Source: Phoronis australis
Lineage: Eukaryota; Phoronida; Phoronidae
Assembly (NCBI GenBank): GCA_002633005.1
Contig: NMRA01000004.1
Location: forward strand, 114,353 to 178,352
Direction of reading: 5' to 3'
Length of the DNA stretch: 64,000 nt
Part shown: positions 23,401 through 35,400 of the stretch, one piece after another
Layout of the letters: each line of letters opens with the position of its first letter
Position numbering within the stretch: the stretch's first letter is position 1
Program-made: the position numbers and the translations under genes
The notes under the pieces: model-generated
Databases searched by the model: none
What the model was told of the DNA's origin: nothing
The model's input: the letters and a program-made list of their open reading frames with translations, nothing else

Positions 23401-26400
23401 TTGAAGTATGCTATTTAGTTTTACATGTTGTGATGGTAACAGGGTCAATGTAGAGTTAATGCAGTCTTGAACTTGTAATGAAAATTTACATTTTTTCAGG
23501 TGGATTATAGTTTTAGAACCTTATTTTTTGCTCATCATTCTCACTTCACAGTGCCTTCGTAAACTTGATCTTATTGTAAGAAAAATCTTTCAGTCTGTGC
23601 AACTGAATGTCAGTTGTTCCTTCTCCTGTGTGCATATTGGTTGTCATTGTAATGACTTGTGATTGATTTTCCTCAGAAGTCATCACTGCTCAACAAAAAT
23701 GACCTTTCATTGATCATTTTAGAAGCCTCATTAGTTGGTACGCCAATCATGATGAGCAATAGCTATTTCCTGAAGTAGTACAGCGCCCTCTGTGGTTCAG
23801 CGGTATTCACCCAGACTACTGTGCTTCCTAAGCACACTCGTCCCGCTGTTGTCGTGCTAGTCACTATTTCATTTCAAAATTGGTTCGTCATAGTTCGTCT
23901 GATATTTATGAGTTTTATTGTTATGGAGTGTGTTGTAATGCTGACATATAAATTTGAAAAGCAGATTGGAGTGTGATCTATCATTCTTCACGAGTCCATC
24001 TTGGCTCATAAGTGTGTTAGCGACCTTACCTCTTGAAACTAGATCAGCTATGATGCATTTTTCTACCTTAATGTGAAAAGGCGAATAACAAAAGTGGAAA
24101 TTTCAAGTGTTCATTATACTCTGCAGTTTCATAAATTCATCACTTTTTGTTTCATCACATTTGTGCATATTTTTAGCCTGTATGCATTTTGAGTTGTATC
24201 TATTTCTGTATTTAGTCACATGTACCCGGTTGTCCGAGAGACTTGACTATGTTCCTTACCCTTTCGCTGCACTTTGTGAATTTTCGAAGACATCGGTTGT
24301 TCATTCTTATGCTATTTTATTTTGATTACAAAGTTAATGTTTGACTTTGATTTGGAGTAAACTCTATGTTTAATTTTCAATATTACTGAAGGTTCTTTTC
24401 ATCCACCATCCCTAATTTAAGGTCAAAATCTAATTCGTTTTCATTGAAATAAGGGTTCAGTACTTAGATATTTTATTAAAAAATGTTCTAAGTCAAAGAG
24501 AAGCTCATTATTAAGATAAAGTGATAAAAACAGATCATTTGTAAGTAAACAAGGACATAAATACACAGAAGGCTTAAGGAACTTAGTGCGTGAATCACTA
24601 TTGCCCCCATGTAAACGGGCACTGTTCCCTCACACAAAACTCTTGAGCAAAAACCACTGTGCAACTTTTTAATGTTTTAATGCTGACACTTGACTGTACT
24701 GTAATAACATTAATACTGAGTGTGTTCTATTCTGTTTTAAGTCTTTGCCAAAATTTCGATTGCTTGTAGTCGTGCTAAGTTTGTATTTGACTGCCCACTT
24801 GCGATAAGATCTTTGGAAATTTACATCACAATATGGCAGGCAAGAGAACTGTAATCTTTTTGTTTTATAAAAGATAAGTAGCACGCTATAAATAACATGA
24901 CCATTTTATATCTTCTTTGCGTTAGCCACAATCGGACAGTTTTTGAGAAATTGAAGACATTCAGAATGTTGTCAGTAGCCTTTTGAAAAATGTTATTTTT
25001 TGGTAATTCTTTGTGTGAAATTGGTCAGATTTTAGTGTACCTTACAATTACAACTACAAGTCGCTTATATTTCTTTGTTAAAAGCATTTCACATTGTTTT
25101 CGCAATACAACCATTGGGTTCCCTCCCATTAGTTTCAAAACTTTAAATTTGCTATCCACTGATTCAGAATTTGCTTCTTCAGTGTCATCTACTTCATTTT
25201 GAACGTAGTTACCATGGCAACGATTTACAAATTCCAACGGCACTTCTGTCTAAATTGTTTCAATATTTGCTCTATCTCTCAAGCTGTACTCGCTGTTTGA
25301 TTAATTGTGTTGTAAATTAAGTTAATCGTTCTCTTTTCAGCCACCGTATTGGATTTATTGGGCAGTGGCGTTGCAGTGGTGTTGTCTTGTTGTAACAGCT
25401 GATATATTATGTTCATTTGTGTTCTGTCTACCTCGATTTTAAATTATTCACACTCCTTCAATCTACATAAACGTTATTTTCTAAATTATGTGAATTACGT
25501 GTGAATTCCCATGGAATTGTAATCAGTGTTGTTTACGTTTCATGTTTTTCCAATATAGTCACAAAAACGTCAGTTGTTTTTCCCGAGGCATATTCAGCCA
25601 AGAAAAGGTCTCCGAATCTCATTTCATCTTTGACAAACACATTTTAATTTTCTTTGCATGCAACAAAGTCAGAAAATTTGACCATAGGCAGACCTTGGGT
25701 TTACGCAATTTCATGGCGTACATATTGACTGCACATTTTGCAATTAGTTTTTTCACTGTTGTGTAACCTTCATCTCCCCTCACTAGGCACTGGGACATCA
25801 CATAGCCAAGGTCGATCCGCTGGGCATCTCGTTTGCAGACCTCGATTCTGAGGTGCCCCTCGGAATCATTCCCAACACTTATGGACTAGGTAGGTGACTC
25901 CAATGGCGTTCCAGGTGTCGCGACGTGCGGAAACTCTATGTATACTGTGGCGCAAATTTATTGATTAGAAGTCGTAGTACACTAATGGTGTACTGAAGTT
26001 TATTGTTTGCCTTGAGTTAACTAGGCTTATTCACTGATTTCAATAAAACAAAACGTGTCCTCAGCATGATAGGTATTTCAACTGTGTGAAATTTTGTTGA
26101 CCAGAATGAAACTTTTCTTGAAAGGAAGTAGAACTGGATAATGAAGGTGAACTGGAAATGGATATTGCATATTGCGACACAGTATATGTCTGGTTTCTGC
26201 TTGTTCTCGCTGTATTCCCCATGTATGTAACAAGTGGTGTGACTGTGTATATACCTGTCTTCATTACCGCAATGCATTCTGTCTGTTTTATCAAATCCTA
26301 TACCGTAAACTGCATGCAATCAGGTTAAAGACTTGAAAGATGATTCATTGGCTCAGTATCTCGGATATTAAAATCTGTTGTCATGCAACTCTCCAAATGC

Positions 26401-29400
26401 AGTTTTCTGGTACACGTTTTCATAAAATGCACAGGATACGTTGCCTAGAAATGTTGTCTCTCCCTGGAGACCATTCCGTCAGGCATGAGACTAGACATAA
26501 GAACCGCCAGTAATCGCACTCGACTAACTGTCTCATTCAGATTCGAGGTCACCTCCACGCCAAGCTGGATCCGCTGGGGATTAGCCTAGCACACTATGAT
26601 GCCAACCACTATTCGGGTATGGCCCTCGAGTCATACGCCCTTGGTAAGACCGCTCTCTCTGTGTTCTGATGGTAGCGCGTTGTTGTTGTTGTGGCATACC
26701 ACGCAGAGAGTCACCCTGAACGCAGATGGCCAATTGATCACACATCAGGCAGAGAAACATTACTTCCTTCTGGTCTTTCTTTTTTTTGAAAATTAAATCG
26801 ATGTTGCGGTATTTTTAGGTGCTCATCGAAGACGAGCTAAAATGATGCGGTATTTGTTTTTTTTTTACTCGTCGTTTGGCAAATCATGGCCTGTGTGCCT
26901 TTAATGTGGTAGTCAGTGAGTACAGGTCTCAAAGTGAATAAGATGGTTAAAGACCAGAACCAACTTTGCTCTTCAGCCTTATGTGCAATAATGTCAAAAC
27001 AAGATCAAATGCTTTGATTGCATCTAGCTTACGCTGCTGAACATGCATGTTACATGTTCCATCTGTTGTATAAGTAAGAATAATATTATAATTGTTCTTC
27101 ATACACACCATAAGTTGGTCACATCATGTGACCTATAGTTGGTCGCATCATGTGACCTATAGTTGGTCACATCATGTGACTTATAGTTCAGTCTGAAAAG
27201 ATCACTGCTCCTGCTAATGTTTGAACCCACGACTTTCTGATGACTGCAATTTGTTGGTTTAAGTTTTAATCCGTTGTAAATGTCCTTTTTGGCCTTATGC
27301 ATTCTCATTTTTGACTGCTGAGCAACTCAAATGTTGTAGAATACATATGTGAACAAAAGTGTAATAATTTTTTACTTTGCTTTTTCTTTTAAACCCAAGC
27401 TCGTGAAAGTTGGGTAATAATTTGCCTTAAAATTCCCTATAATCAAAAGACGGTTGTGATTTGAATAGGTTACCAGTCCTAAGTCAAAGTCAAATTTCTT
27501 CTGAGGTCGCTTAAAAGGATACCAAACCTGAATTTGGCCTATTAAGAAATACTAAAAACAACTTTCCCATCCAGTTTTCTAAAACTAAATAATGCTCTGT
27601 AGCCCTTGACAACCCTCCAAAGTTTTAAAACTCCTTTCAAAGTCTGCTTAAGGGTCTAGCATGGCTTATGCTTTTAGTGAATTACTCAGCAACTGTGAGA
27701 AAAGGCCACCCACCAAGGACCATAATGTCCAATCTGTGAAATGGGGAGTATTTTGAGTTTTTAGTTGATTCTTGCCTTTAACTTGGAAGATTGATGTCAG
27801 TGATCCATTAGCAGGTGATAAAATGAGGACTGGTGAAATCATCAAAACATGGTTTACTATCCTTTAACCGGACAAGTAGTTTCACTCTAGTAGTGTTCTG
27901 CTGTGGCATAGCTGTAATTCTCCACTTACATGGCACACCATACGGCTGAAACATGGGTGTTAATTCTATCTGATTTTTCTAAAATGAACACTAAGAACAT
28001 TTAACTTCAGTATTTTTATAGTTTGCGGTGTACAGCTGCCATATTGCAAATTTGGTAAAGTTCTGATCATTTACAGACAAATGACAGCGCTGACAATAGC
28101 CACTTCCTGGAATACCAAAGTGCCCTCTATGACTTTGCGGTATTTACCCATAATGCAGACATACGCTACTCCTGCTTTGGTCTCGCACTGCTCTGGATTT
28201 GATAGAAATTAATGTAATTGATCGACTTGTGAGACTTTTGAATATTTATAAAGATATAGTCTAACTTGATTCCTTGAAGTGTTAATTTTCCCAATATTCT
28301 CATATTACAAGATGCTTATTCGATTGTCAATAATATAACGAGTTAGTTTGCATTGCCCAATTTCTGAGCTATACAGGTAAAATTGACATGAAATTAGGTG
28401 TAAAATGATGGGATGTGCTATGCACCATTGTGGCCATTCTTGCAGCACGCAGAATATCTTGGCTTGCTAATCCTAGACATAGATTTGTTCATTGTGTTTA
28501 GGTCTTATCTCGTGTTGATTCTGCACCCAGTAATAGTTCACCCATTTGCCTGCCTTCAGGGTTAACTCTTGCAACTAGGAAAATCTTATTTAGAATTGTT
28601 ATCTAAAATTATCACTAATTTCTTTTTTAATGTGATTTAAGTTTTGTTAAACTAATTTAAACTTTCCTTCTGGGAACAGAATGTGTTCAACACGTTTAAA
28701 GGGGATAGCAAATATTATTGGTGTTACCGGTACCGGTAGTACGAATCTGTGACTGCTATATTGACATCATTCAGCATTGATTATCATTCCTCAGGTCCTT
28801 ACTTACTAGGTTTGCTGCAACAGTGACCCAGTCCAACTGATTTGTCCATGCTTGCTTATTGGGGGGAGGTTTGGTGTAACCTAAAATAAAAACAGGTCCC
28901 TGGTTATCTTGGAAATGGGATTTTCAGGGTTAATTACTGCTCCCCTGGTGTGTATATTTACTGTTCATGGAATAGTAGAGTGTGATTTTAATGATCCTCA
29001 GCCAATAAAGGGCCTGCATCTTGGTTCTGCATTCATTTCCAATGAGCAAACATAATGTCCTGCACCCAGTTTTTTTCCTTTGTGTTGGCTCATTTAAAGA
29101 GAATATAGAGCCAAGATGCGGGTTGTTTGTGTCACGTTCTACTGTTTCATGGATAACATATACTTGCCATCATAAGTGATTGCTTTCCCATTAAGGACAA
29201 AGGAAACAGTAAAATGAAAATGTCTGCAGCAATTAAGAATTTGTATTCACAGTAAAGCTGTAGAGTTCCTTAAAATATTTTCTAGTCCCTTGAACCTTGC
29301 AGTGTGTTGAACAACTCATTCCCCGGCAAGCTTGCTTCTTCAATAACTTCCTCACTCAGTTACTTCGCACACCAAGCACTATGAATGAAATTTCCTTCCA

Positions 29401-32400
29401 GAAGTCTGCACTGCACAAGTGTGAGAGAATAATAATTTATGCATGCTTTTGGTTCCGTCAAGTTATTTGTACATCTGAGGCACTCAGCTAAGCAGTCATC
29501 TGTTGAATGCACTGTTTGTATTGTTCAAGTTGAACACTCTATGGACAAGGAGAAAGCAATGCATGCATTTGTACATGAGGTGTTGAGAAATGGCTGTAGA
29601 AACTTCGTAGTGAATATTATTTTGTAATCGTGTGCACTCTTTGTAGGTCCCAGTCTGCTAAGCTTACTGTTTAGATTTATAGTCAGTGTTGTTTCATAGA
29701 TAAAGTTGTAAGCTATGTGCCCTCTCTTGGTTGTGCTTTAAAGGCTTCAATATGTGTGTTAGATAAACTGCTTGTTGCTTGTGAGCCACTCAAGAATTTC
29801 CAGTTTTCTGAACTCAGTAACTTCGAATGTATCGAGAACAATCGGATACTTTCAAACGTCAGTTATCAATTTTGTTCGAAAATTAAATTGACTTGTGGTT
29901 TGTCAATGCATTGAAATCTTCATGACTTTTGTGTACAGTTTTGCTTCCTCACAAAAAGAAGTAATGTTCAGTCAGGTCTTGAAGTTTTGGAATTTCTTTA
30001 ATCTGTCCGCTTATAACTGAACAATCCTAATAAACCAAATTTCTGTCCACTGTGTTAGGTGGTGAATTTTATTTCTTAAATTATGATTTACTCGACGTTT
30101 ATAAACTAATTTTCAATAACTTGCACTGATTATTTTCTTGTTTTTATAAAGCAGGGCTTGGAATTTTCTTCTTTTAAGGAGATTTCCTCCTTTTTTCATT
30201 TTGATTTCCTCTTATTTGATTTCCAGTTTCCTCTTTTAGCATCTCTCTTTATCATTATTTTGACTTTATTCATGCAAAAACAATTGTTTCAATTAAATTT
30301 TACTACACAAAATATATTTGTATCGCACAAGCCTATGTATATGTGGTACGATACATCACCTGGAAAATTTTCCTCTTTTTATGTCATTGGTTATTCCAAG
30401 CCCTGATAAAGTTTGCACGTTTTAACTGTTTATAAAAATTAAACTTGTGCCTGAAATTGTTGTTGTTTGTTATGTATATAAAAGTTATGGGCTGGGCATT
30501 TCTGCTAATTCGTCTAACTGTTGTTAAGAGGTCAGGATATAGACCTAATTCACGTGGCGGACATTGAAATCTAAAGCGAGGCTCACTGCGATAAACAAAG
30601 CGGAAGTTGACTTTGCGTGAGTTAAATGGCCGGTCTTTCGAGTCCAACCTGGATATTAAATCTTAACAATGTGTCAATAGTTAACCACAGAGACGTAGAA
30701 AAATACATTAGAGAATAAGTCAATACACCAAAGAGTTGTCTGATGAAAGAGTATGCATTTTTTTCAAAAAATAGGTTCGAAATATGAAAAGTAAACATGA
30801 CCAAACTGCGGCGATCATAGTGTTACGGATAAGATATTATGCTGAATGTAGGGTTACGTTTCTTGTAAATTGTTTATAAAAATGCTTTCTACAGGATCCA
30901 GGTCATCTGCTTGTATTTTTGAGGAGTTGAAGATATATTTGACAGTGGTGGCTCATCGCATTTTGCTGTCATGTGCAATTAGTCACTTCTGGTTTAATTT
31001 GTTGATCAAGAATATTAACACCGAGCATAGCCTAGGTCCTGGTGAGGTAGGGACTACCTGGACTAACGGTTGATTTGTCAGTGATCTGAAAGAATAACTG
31101 ATGTTATTAAATATATTTTTATTAAAATAAAAAACTAGGCTCGTAATTGAAAATAAAAATTATTTGACCGTTTTTTAAATTTTGAAAAAAATTAAAAACG
31201 AGCACAGCCCCAGAAATCGCTTTCGCATTATATCCAGGTTCTCATTCATTCCCTTGCACACATTCACAAGTAATTATTTGACCATCAATTCTGCTTTCTT
31301 GATTTTAATAATTCTTACGTCTATTTCATGTGTTAGGTTTCAAATATCTATCTGGACCAAGTTGAATTTTAAAATTAAAACACCTAATTTGTTCGTCCAA
31401 AGCATAACCTTGTTTTAGAGCTCAATTTCAGTTAACTGGACAGAGCAAGCATAGTTATCTCATGTTTCTTTAGGGACCTCGTTCATCCGAGGGGCCGAAA
31501 GGTGCCTGTGCCTTCTGACTAAGAGGGGGATTTTTTCGCCATGTGAGCGGAAAAATCTACCTCCCAATCATCTTCAATAGCACCCCCGCCCTGTTTCAAG
31601 CTTTCATAGGCTCTGTCTCGAGTAGTATTTTGTGCTCTTTTAAATTGTCAGCTTTGTGGTTGCAGGTGATTTGAATTTCGCGGGAGAGAACTTTTCAATC
31701 ACTAAGGGAATTTTTAGGGCCTCGGGGGATTTTTCAATATTTTTGAGAGGGGAATAGGGCTGATATTCGGCCCCAAAATCAAGTGATTGTGGGACCTGAC
31801 CTTTTTGGAAAAAAATGCACCGTGTTTCAACCCGCAGTTATGAAAACAGCCTGGCTGGCCGAAGATTCTCCGGTCATAACTATGATGCTCGGCAACCGAG
31901 ATGCGACAAAATGTGATCTAAGTTTTCGAAAACATAAATTTGACATGGACATATTATCCTTCGTCGCGAAGTATGACAACGACCCCGCTTCCGAATCTCA
32001 ACGTTCTTAGGGATTGCAAAACAGTTGAGTGTCCGTATTTTTGTAGCCGTTGGAGCAACACTGAATACAACCAGTATGCCGATGAGTTAACAGAGCTATC
32101 ATAGCAAGCCTTGTTTTGGAATGCGCCTCCTGTCTGCGTGAATTAGGTCTATAGAAACTGGCGTGAGTGTGAACTAGTGATGTTTGTTAATAACGATAGT
32201 CAGGGCTTGGAATTCTCCACTTTTAAGAAGATTTCCTCTTATTTTGGTTTCGATTTCCTCTTGTTTGATTTTCAGTTTTCTTTTTTTCATCTCATTTTAT
32301 CATTATATTGACTTTATTCATGCAAAACCGTATATTTCAGTTAAATGTTATCACACATGCCTATTTATTTGTAGAACGATATATCACCTGGAAAATTTTC

Positions 32401-35400
32401 CTCTTTTTTGACAGTGGTCATTCCAAGCCCTGAATAGTACTGAACATAGATTTTCGGTTACTTGGAATGAAAATGTTCATTAGACTACTAACATTTGGCA
32501 GTAGAATGTTGGGTTTCGTATCGATTGGGAAAATGGCGAGTGTGTTGTTGAGTTTTAGTAAGTTGCGAGTTTCTGTAAATTTTGCAGGTGAACAGGACCT
32601 GGAGCGTTCTTTCATGTTGCCACGGACGACATACATAGGGGGCTCTGAGAAATCTCTTCCACTGCGTGAAATCATCAAACGGATGGAGGTACTATATGAT
32701 TAAGCTACACCATTCACATTTTAAGATGCTATCTTGCACGGCTTGGAATTTTCCTCTTTAAAGAGGATTTCCTCTTATTTGATTTCCAGTTTCTTTTTTT
32801 CGTCTCTTATCATTATTTTGACTGTATTCATGCAAAACCGTATATTTCAGTTAAATTTTACAACACAAAAATAATTCTATCTCACTAGCCTTTTTATTTG
32901 TGGAACGATACATCATCTGGGAAATTTTCCTCTTTTTTGTCATAGGTCATTCCAAGCCGTGATCTTGATATCATCATTCAGTGTATGTTGTTTGTTATTG
33001 CAATTCTCCACTAATTTAGCACTCTCATCTCATTTCGCAAACCTGGAATTATTTCTTTAAAAATTCTTTGTCCCTGATGGTTATTTCGTGCAAGGCTACA
33101 TGGTGAGAATTTCTTGCCTCACCTAACTGGGGCATGGTCCGTTTTGTAGGCAATGCAGTAGTAATACACACCTTTTTTAAAACTGTATTCACCACTTCCT
33201 CTCTTCATATGGGATACTGTTGTAAACATGAGGTGAAAAGGGTGACCTGGGTAAGTGTCCTGTGACCCAGAGAAATCTGCTTAATTGTGCGTTTCACCAA
33301 CAATGGTGTAGTGTAACTCAAGTGAATGAACCCATAGATCGCATTTCCTTTATTTCACACACTGGCAGTTGACGATGCTTGGTTACTCAGTTAATTTTTT
33401 GCTCATCAGTCAACCTAGAATATTCAGTTTATTCTGTGTGAATTAAGTTCAGAATAACTTTTTTATTTGATACTTTCTTTAAGGTGTATTAGCAAAATAG
33501 CCATTTTCCCATATAGGGGCGACAAGTTGAAATTTTTTATGGGCTAGATGACTACAGAGCATTTTATGTGCAAACGTACAACACCACCTACAGGTTACAT
33601 GTTCCTTGGATTTAGATTTTAAGGTTATGGAGGACCCTATAAAAATTCAAAATTTGGATAAATTTGGAACATCGTATCTCCGGAATGGTTGGCTGGATCC
33701 ATACACATGTATCTAGCTTTCAGATATTAATTTGGTTTATACGCTGCTTTCCGAAACGTTGTTGGGAATTTTAGTCTTAAAATGTTGCACTATTGCATCA
33801 GGGTGTGTCAAAAATTAGTCTTCTTAATTTTTATGACAACTACTTATTAAATTGCATTAAACGAAAATGAAATGATAATTTAGAATACTGCTGCAGCATT
33901 TTTGAGATTTCCCCTGAATATTTACATCATACAAAATTTGATCATATTGCGGACACCATTGTTTCGCAATCAATATTATTCACCTTTCTTTTTTGCTTTT
34001 TTTCTCAATAGCTGAGTCTGACCCAATTGACGGAGATGGGTATAAAGTCAAAAATCAAATTCTACATGGTGTCTACTTTCAGAATATAGTTACACACTTT
34101 TATTCAATTCACTACTTGAGTTGATATTCGGTTGAATACACGAGACTTGCCCATAAGGTCCTACATAGTCTTAAAGCTGCAGAAGTTTGCAGCATTTTTT
34201 TAATTCTATTTTATCTACATGCTGTCAAATTTGCCATTGCTGTTGGGTACGTGTTGAAATTAATTCACATAAAATATCCAACGTGGCTAAATGTCTGAAT
34301 AAAAGAGATTGCATTTGGTCTTTGTAAACTCAGCCTGTCTTGGTCCCCAGAATTTGAAGTTTGGTCAAAAAGAAGAGGCTTTTTTACTTTCATTATCCCC
34401 ACTGAGTGTGTCCTGTAAATTTGGATTTCCCTAGTTTTGTAGCACACTCTGTCATAAACAATCCAATTTATAATTAGTTGTCGCAGTATCGGTGTTGTGT
34501 TAATATCCATTAGCAGTTAGTGTCTTGTTACTGGATATCTTCTGCCGCTGTTGAGTTATAACTGTTTTGTGTCCTGTTGAAGGATATCTACTGCTGTAAT
34601 ATTGGTATTGAGTTGGTATCCAACAACAGTTTGTGTCCTGTTACAGGAGGATACTATTGCAGTATTGGTGTTGAGTTCATAATGGTTATGTGTCTTGTTG
34701 TAGGATATCTGCTGCTGTAGGATATCTGCTGCTGTAGGATATCTGCTGCTGTAGGATATCTTCTACTGTAGTATTGGTGTTGAGTTGGTGTCCATCAGCA
34801 GTTTTTGTCCTGTTTCACGATATCTAATACTGTGGCATTGGTGGTGAATTGGTGACCATCAACAGTTTGAATCTTGTTACAGGATATCTACTGTCGCAGT
34901 ATTGGTGTTGAGTTCATGTTCATCAACAACATTGAACAATGTGACTGGATCAGGCGTAAGTTCGAGACGCCAGGCATCATGCAGTTCACCAATGAGGAGA
35001 AGAGAACTCTCCTGGCCCGTCTCGTCAGATCCACTAGGTATATGGGTGGTTACACAGAGAGCAGCGGTTTGTATGTGACAAAATACAAGTAAAGAAATTC
35101 TTTTACTTATTTTCGCATAGCAAGCAAGGCATTTCTGGCAAGTATGCACCAACCACTGGCAAGTATGCACCAACCACTGGCAAGGTGTCATAGGCAGTGT
35201 GACACGTCTAAGTGTACACATAATAATATTGTAAATAGTTTAGTTTACAGAAGTCCAAGAGTATTTAGCAGACAGAATATTAAAACATAATATCAGCTAG
35301 GCTGTGTTGCAATTGTTATCCATATTCCACGTATGTACGTACTTAGTATTTTCACGTATGGTAGTTTTGTCACTGATTTCCGTAAATGGTGAATTTATCC

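Larger units (their letters stand above)
26644..32587 (+). other. OGDH intron between alternative exon 3b and exon 4 (5.9 kb)
   Basis: No coding exon recognised. It holds a 24 bp palindromic repeat (27113-27188), a diverged dispersed repeat (28080-28590), two CAGGGCTTGGAAT elements (30152-30405 and 32201-32432), and a dispersed element (31472-31774) whose inverted relative is at 59893-60201. No third version of exon 3 was found by looking for another L-D-P-L-G coding string. Confidence 0.55.

Noticed and set aside
26644-32587. A third alternative exon 3 or an extra small insert exon as in mammals
   Set aside because: I looked for another L-D-P-L-G coding string and for a short phase-1 exon and found none; a small insert without recognisable sequence cannot be excluded.
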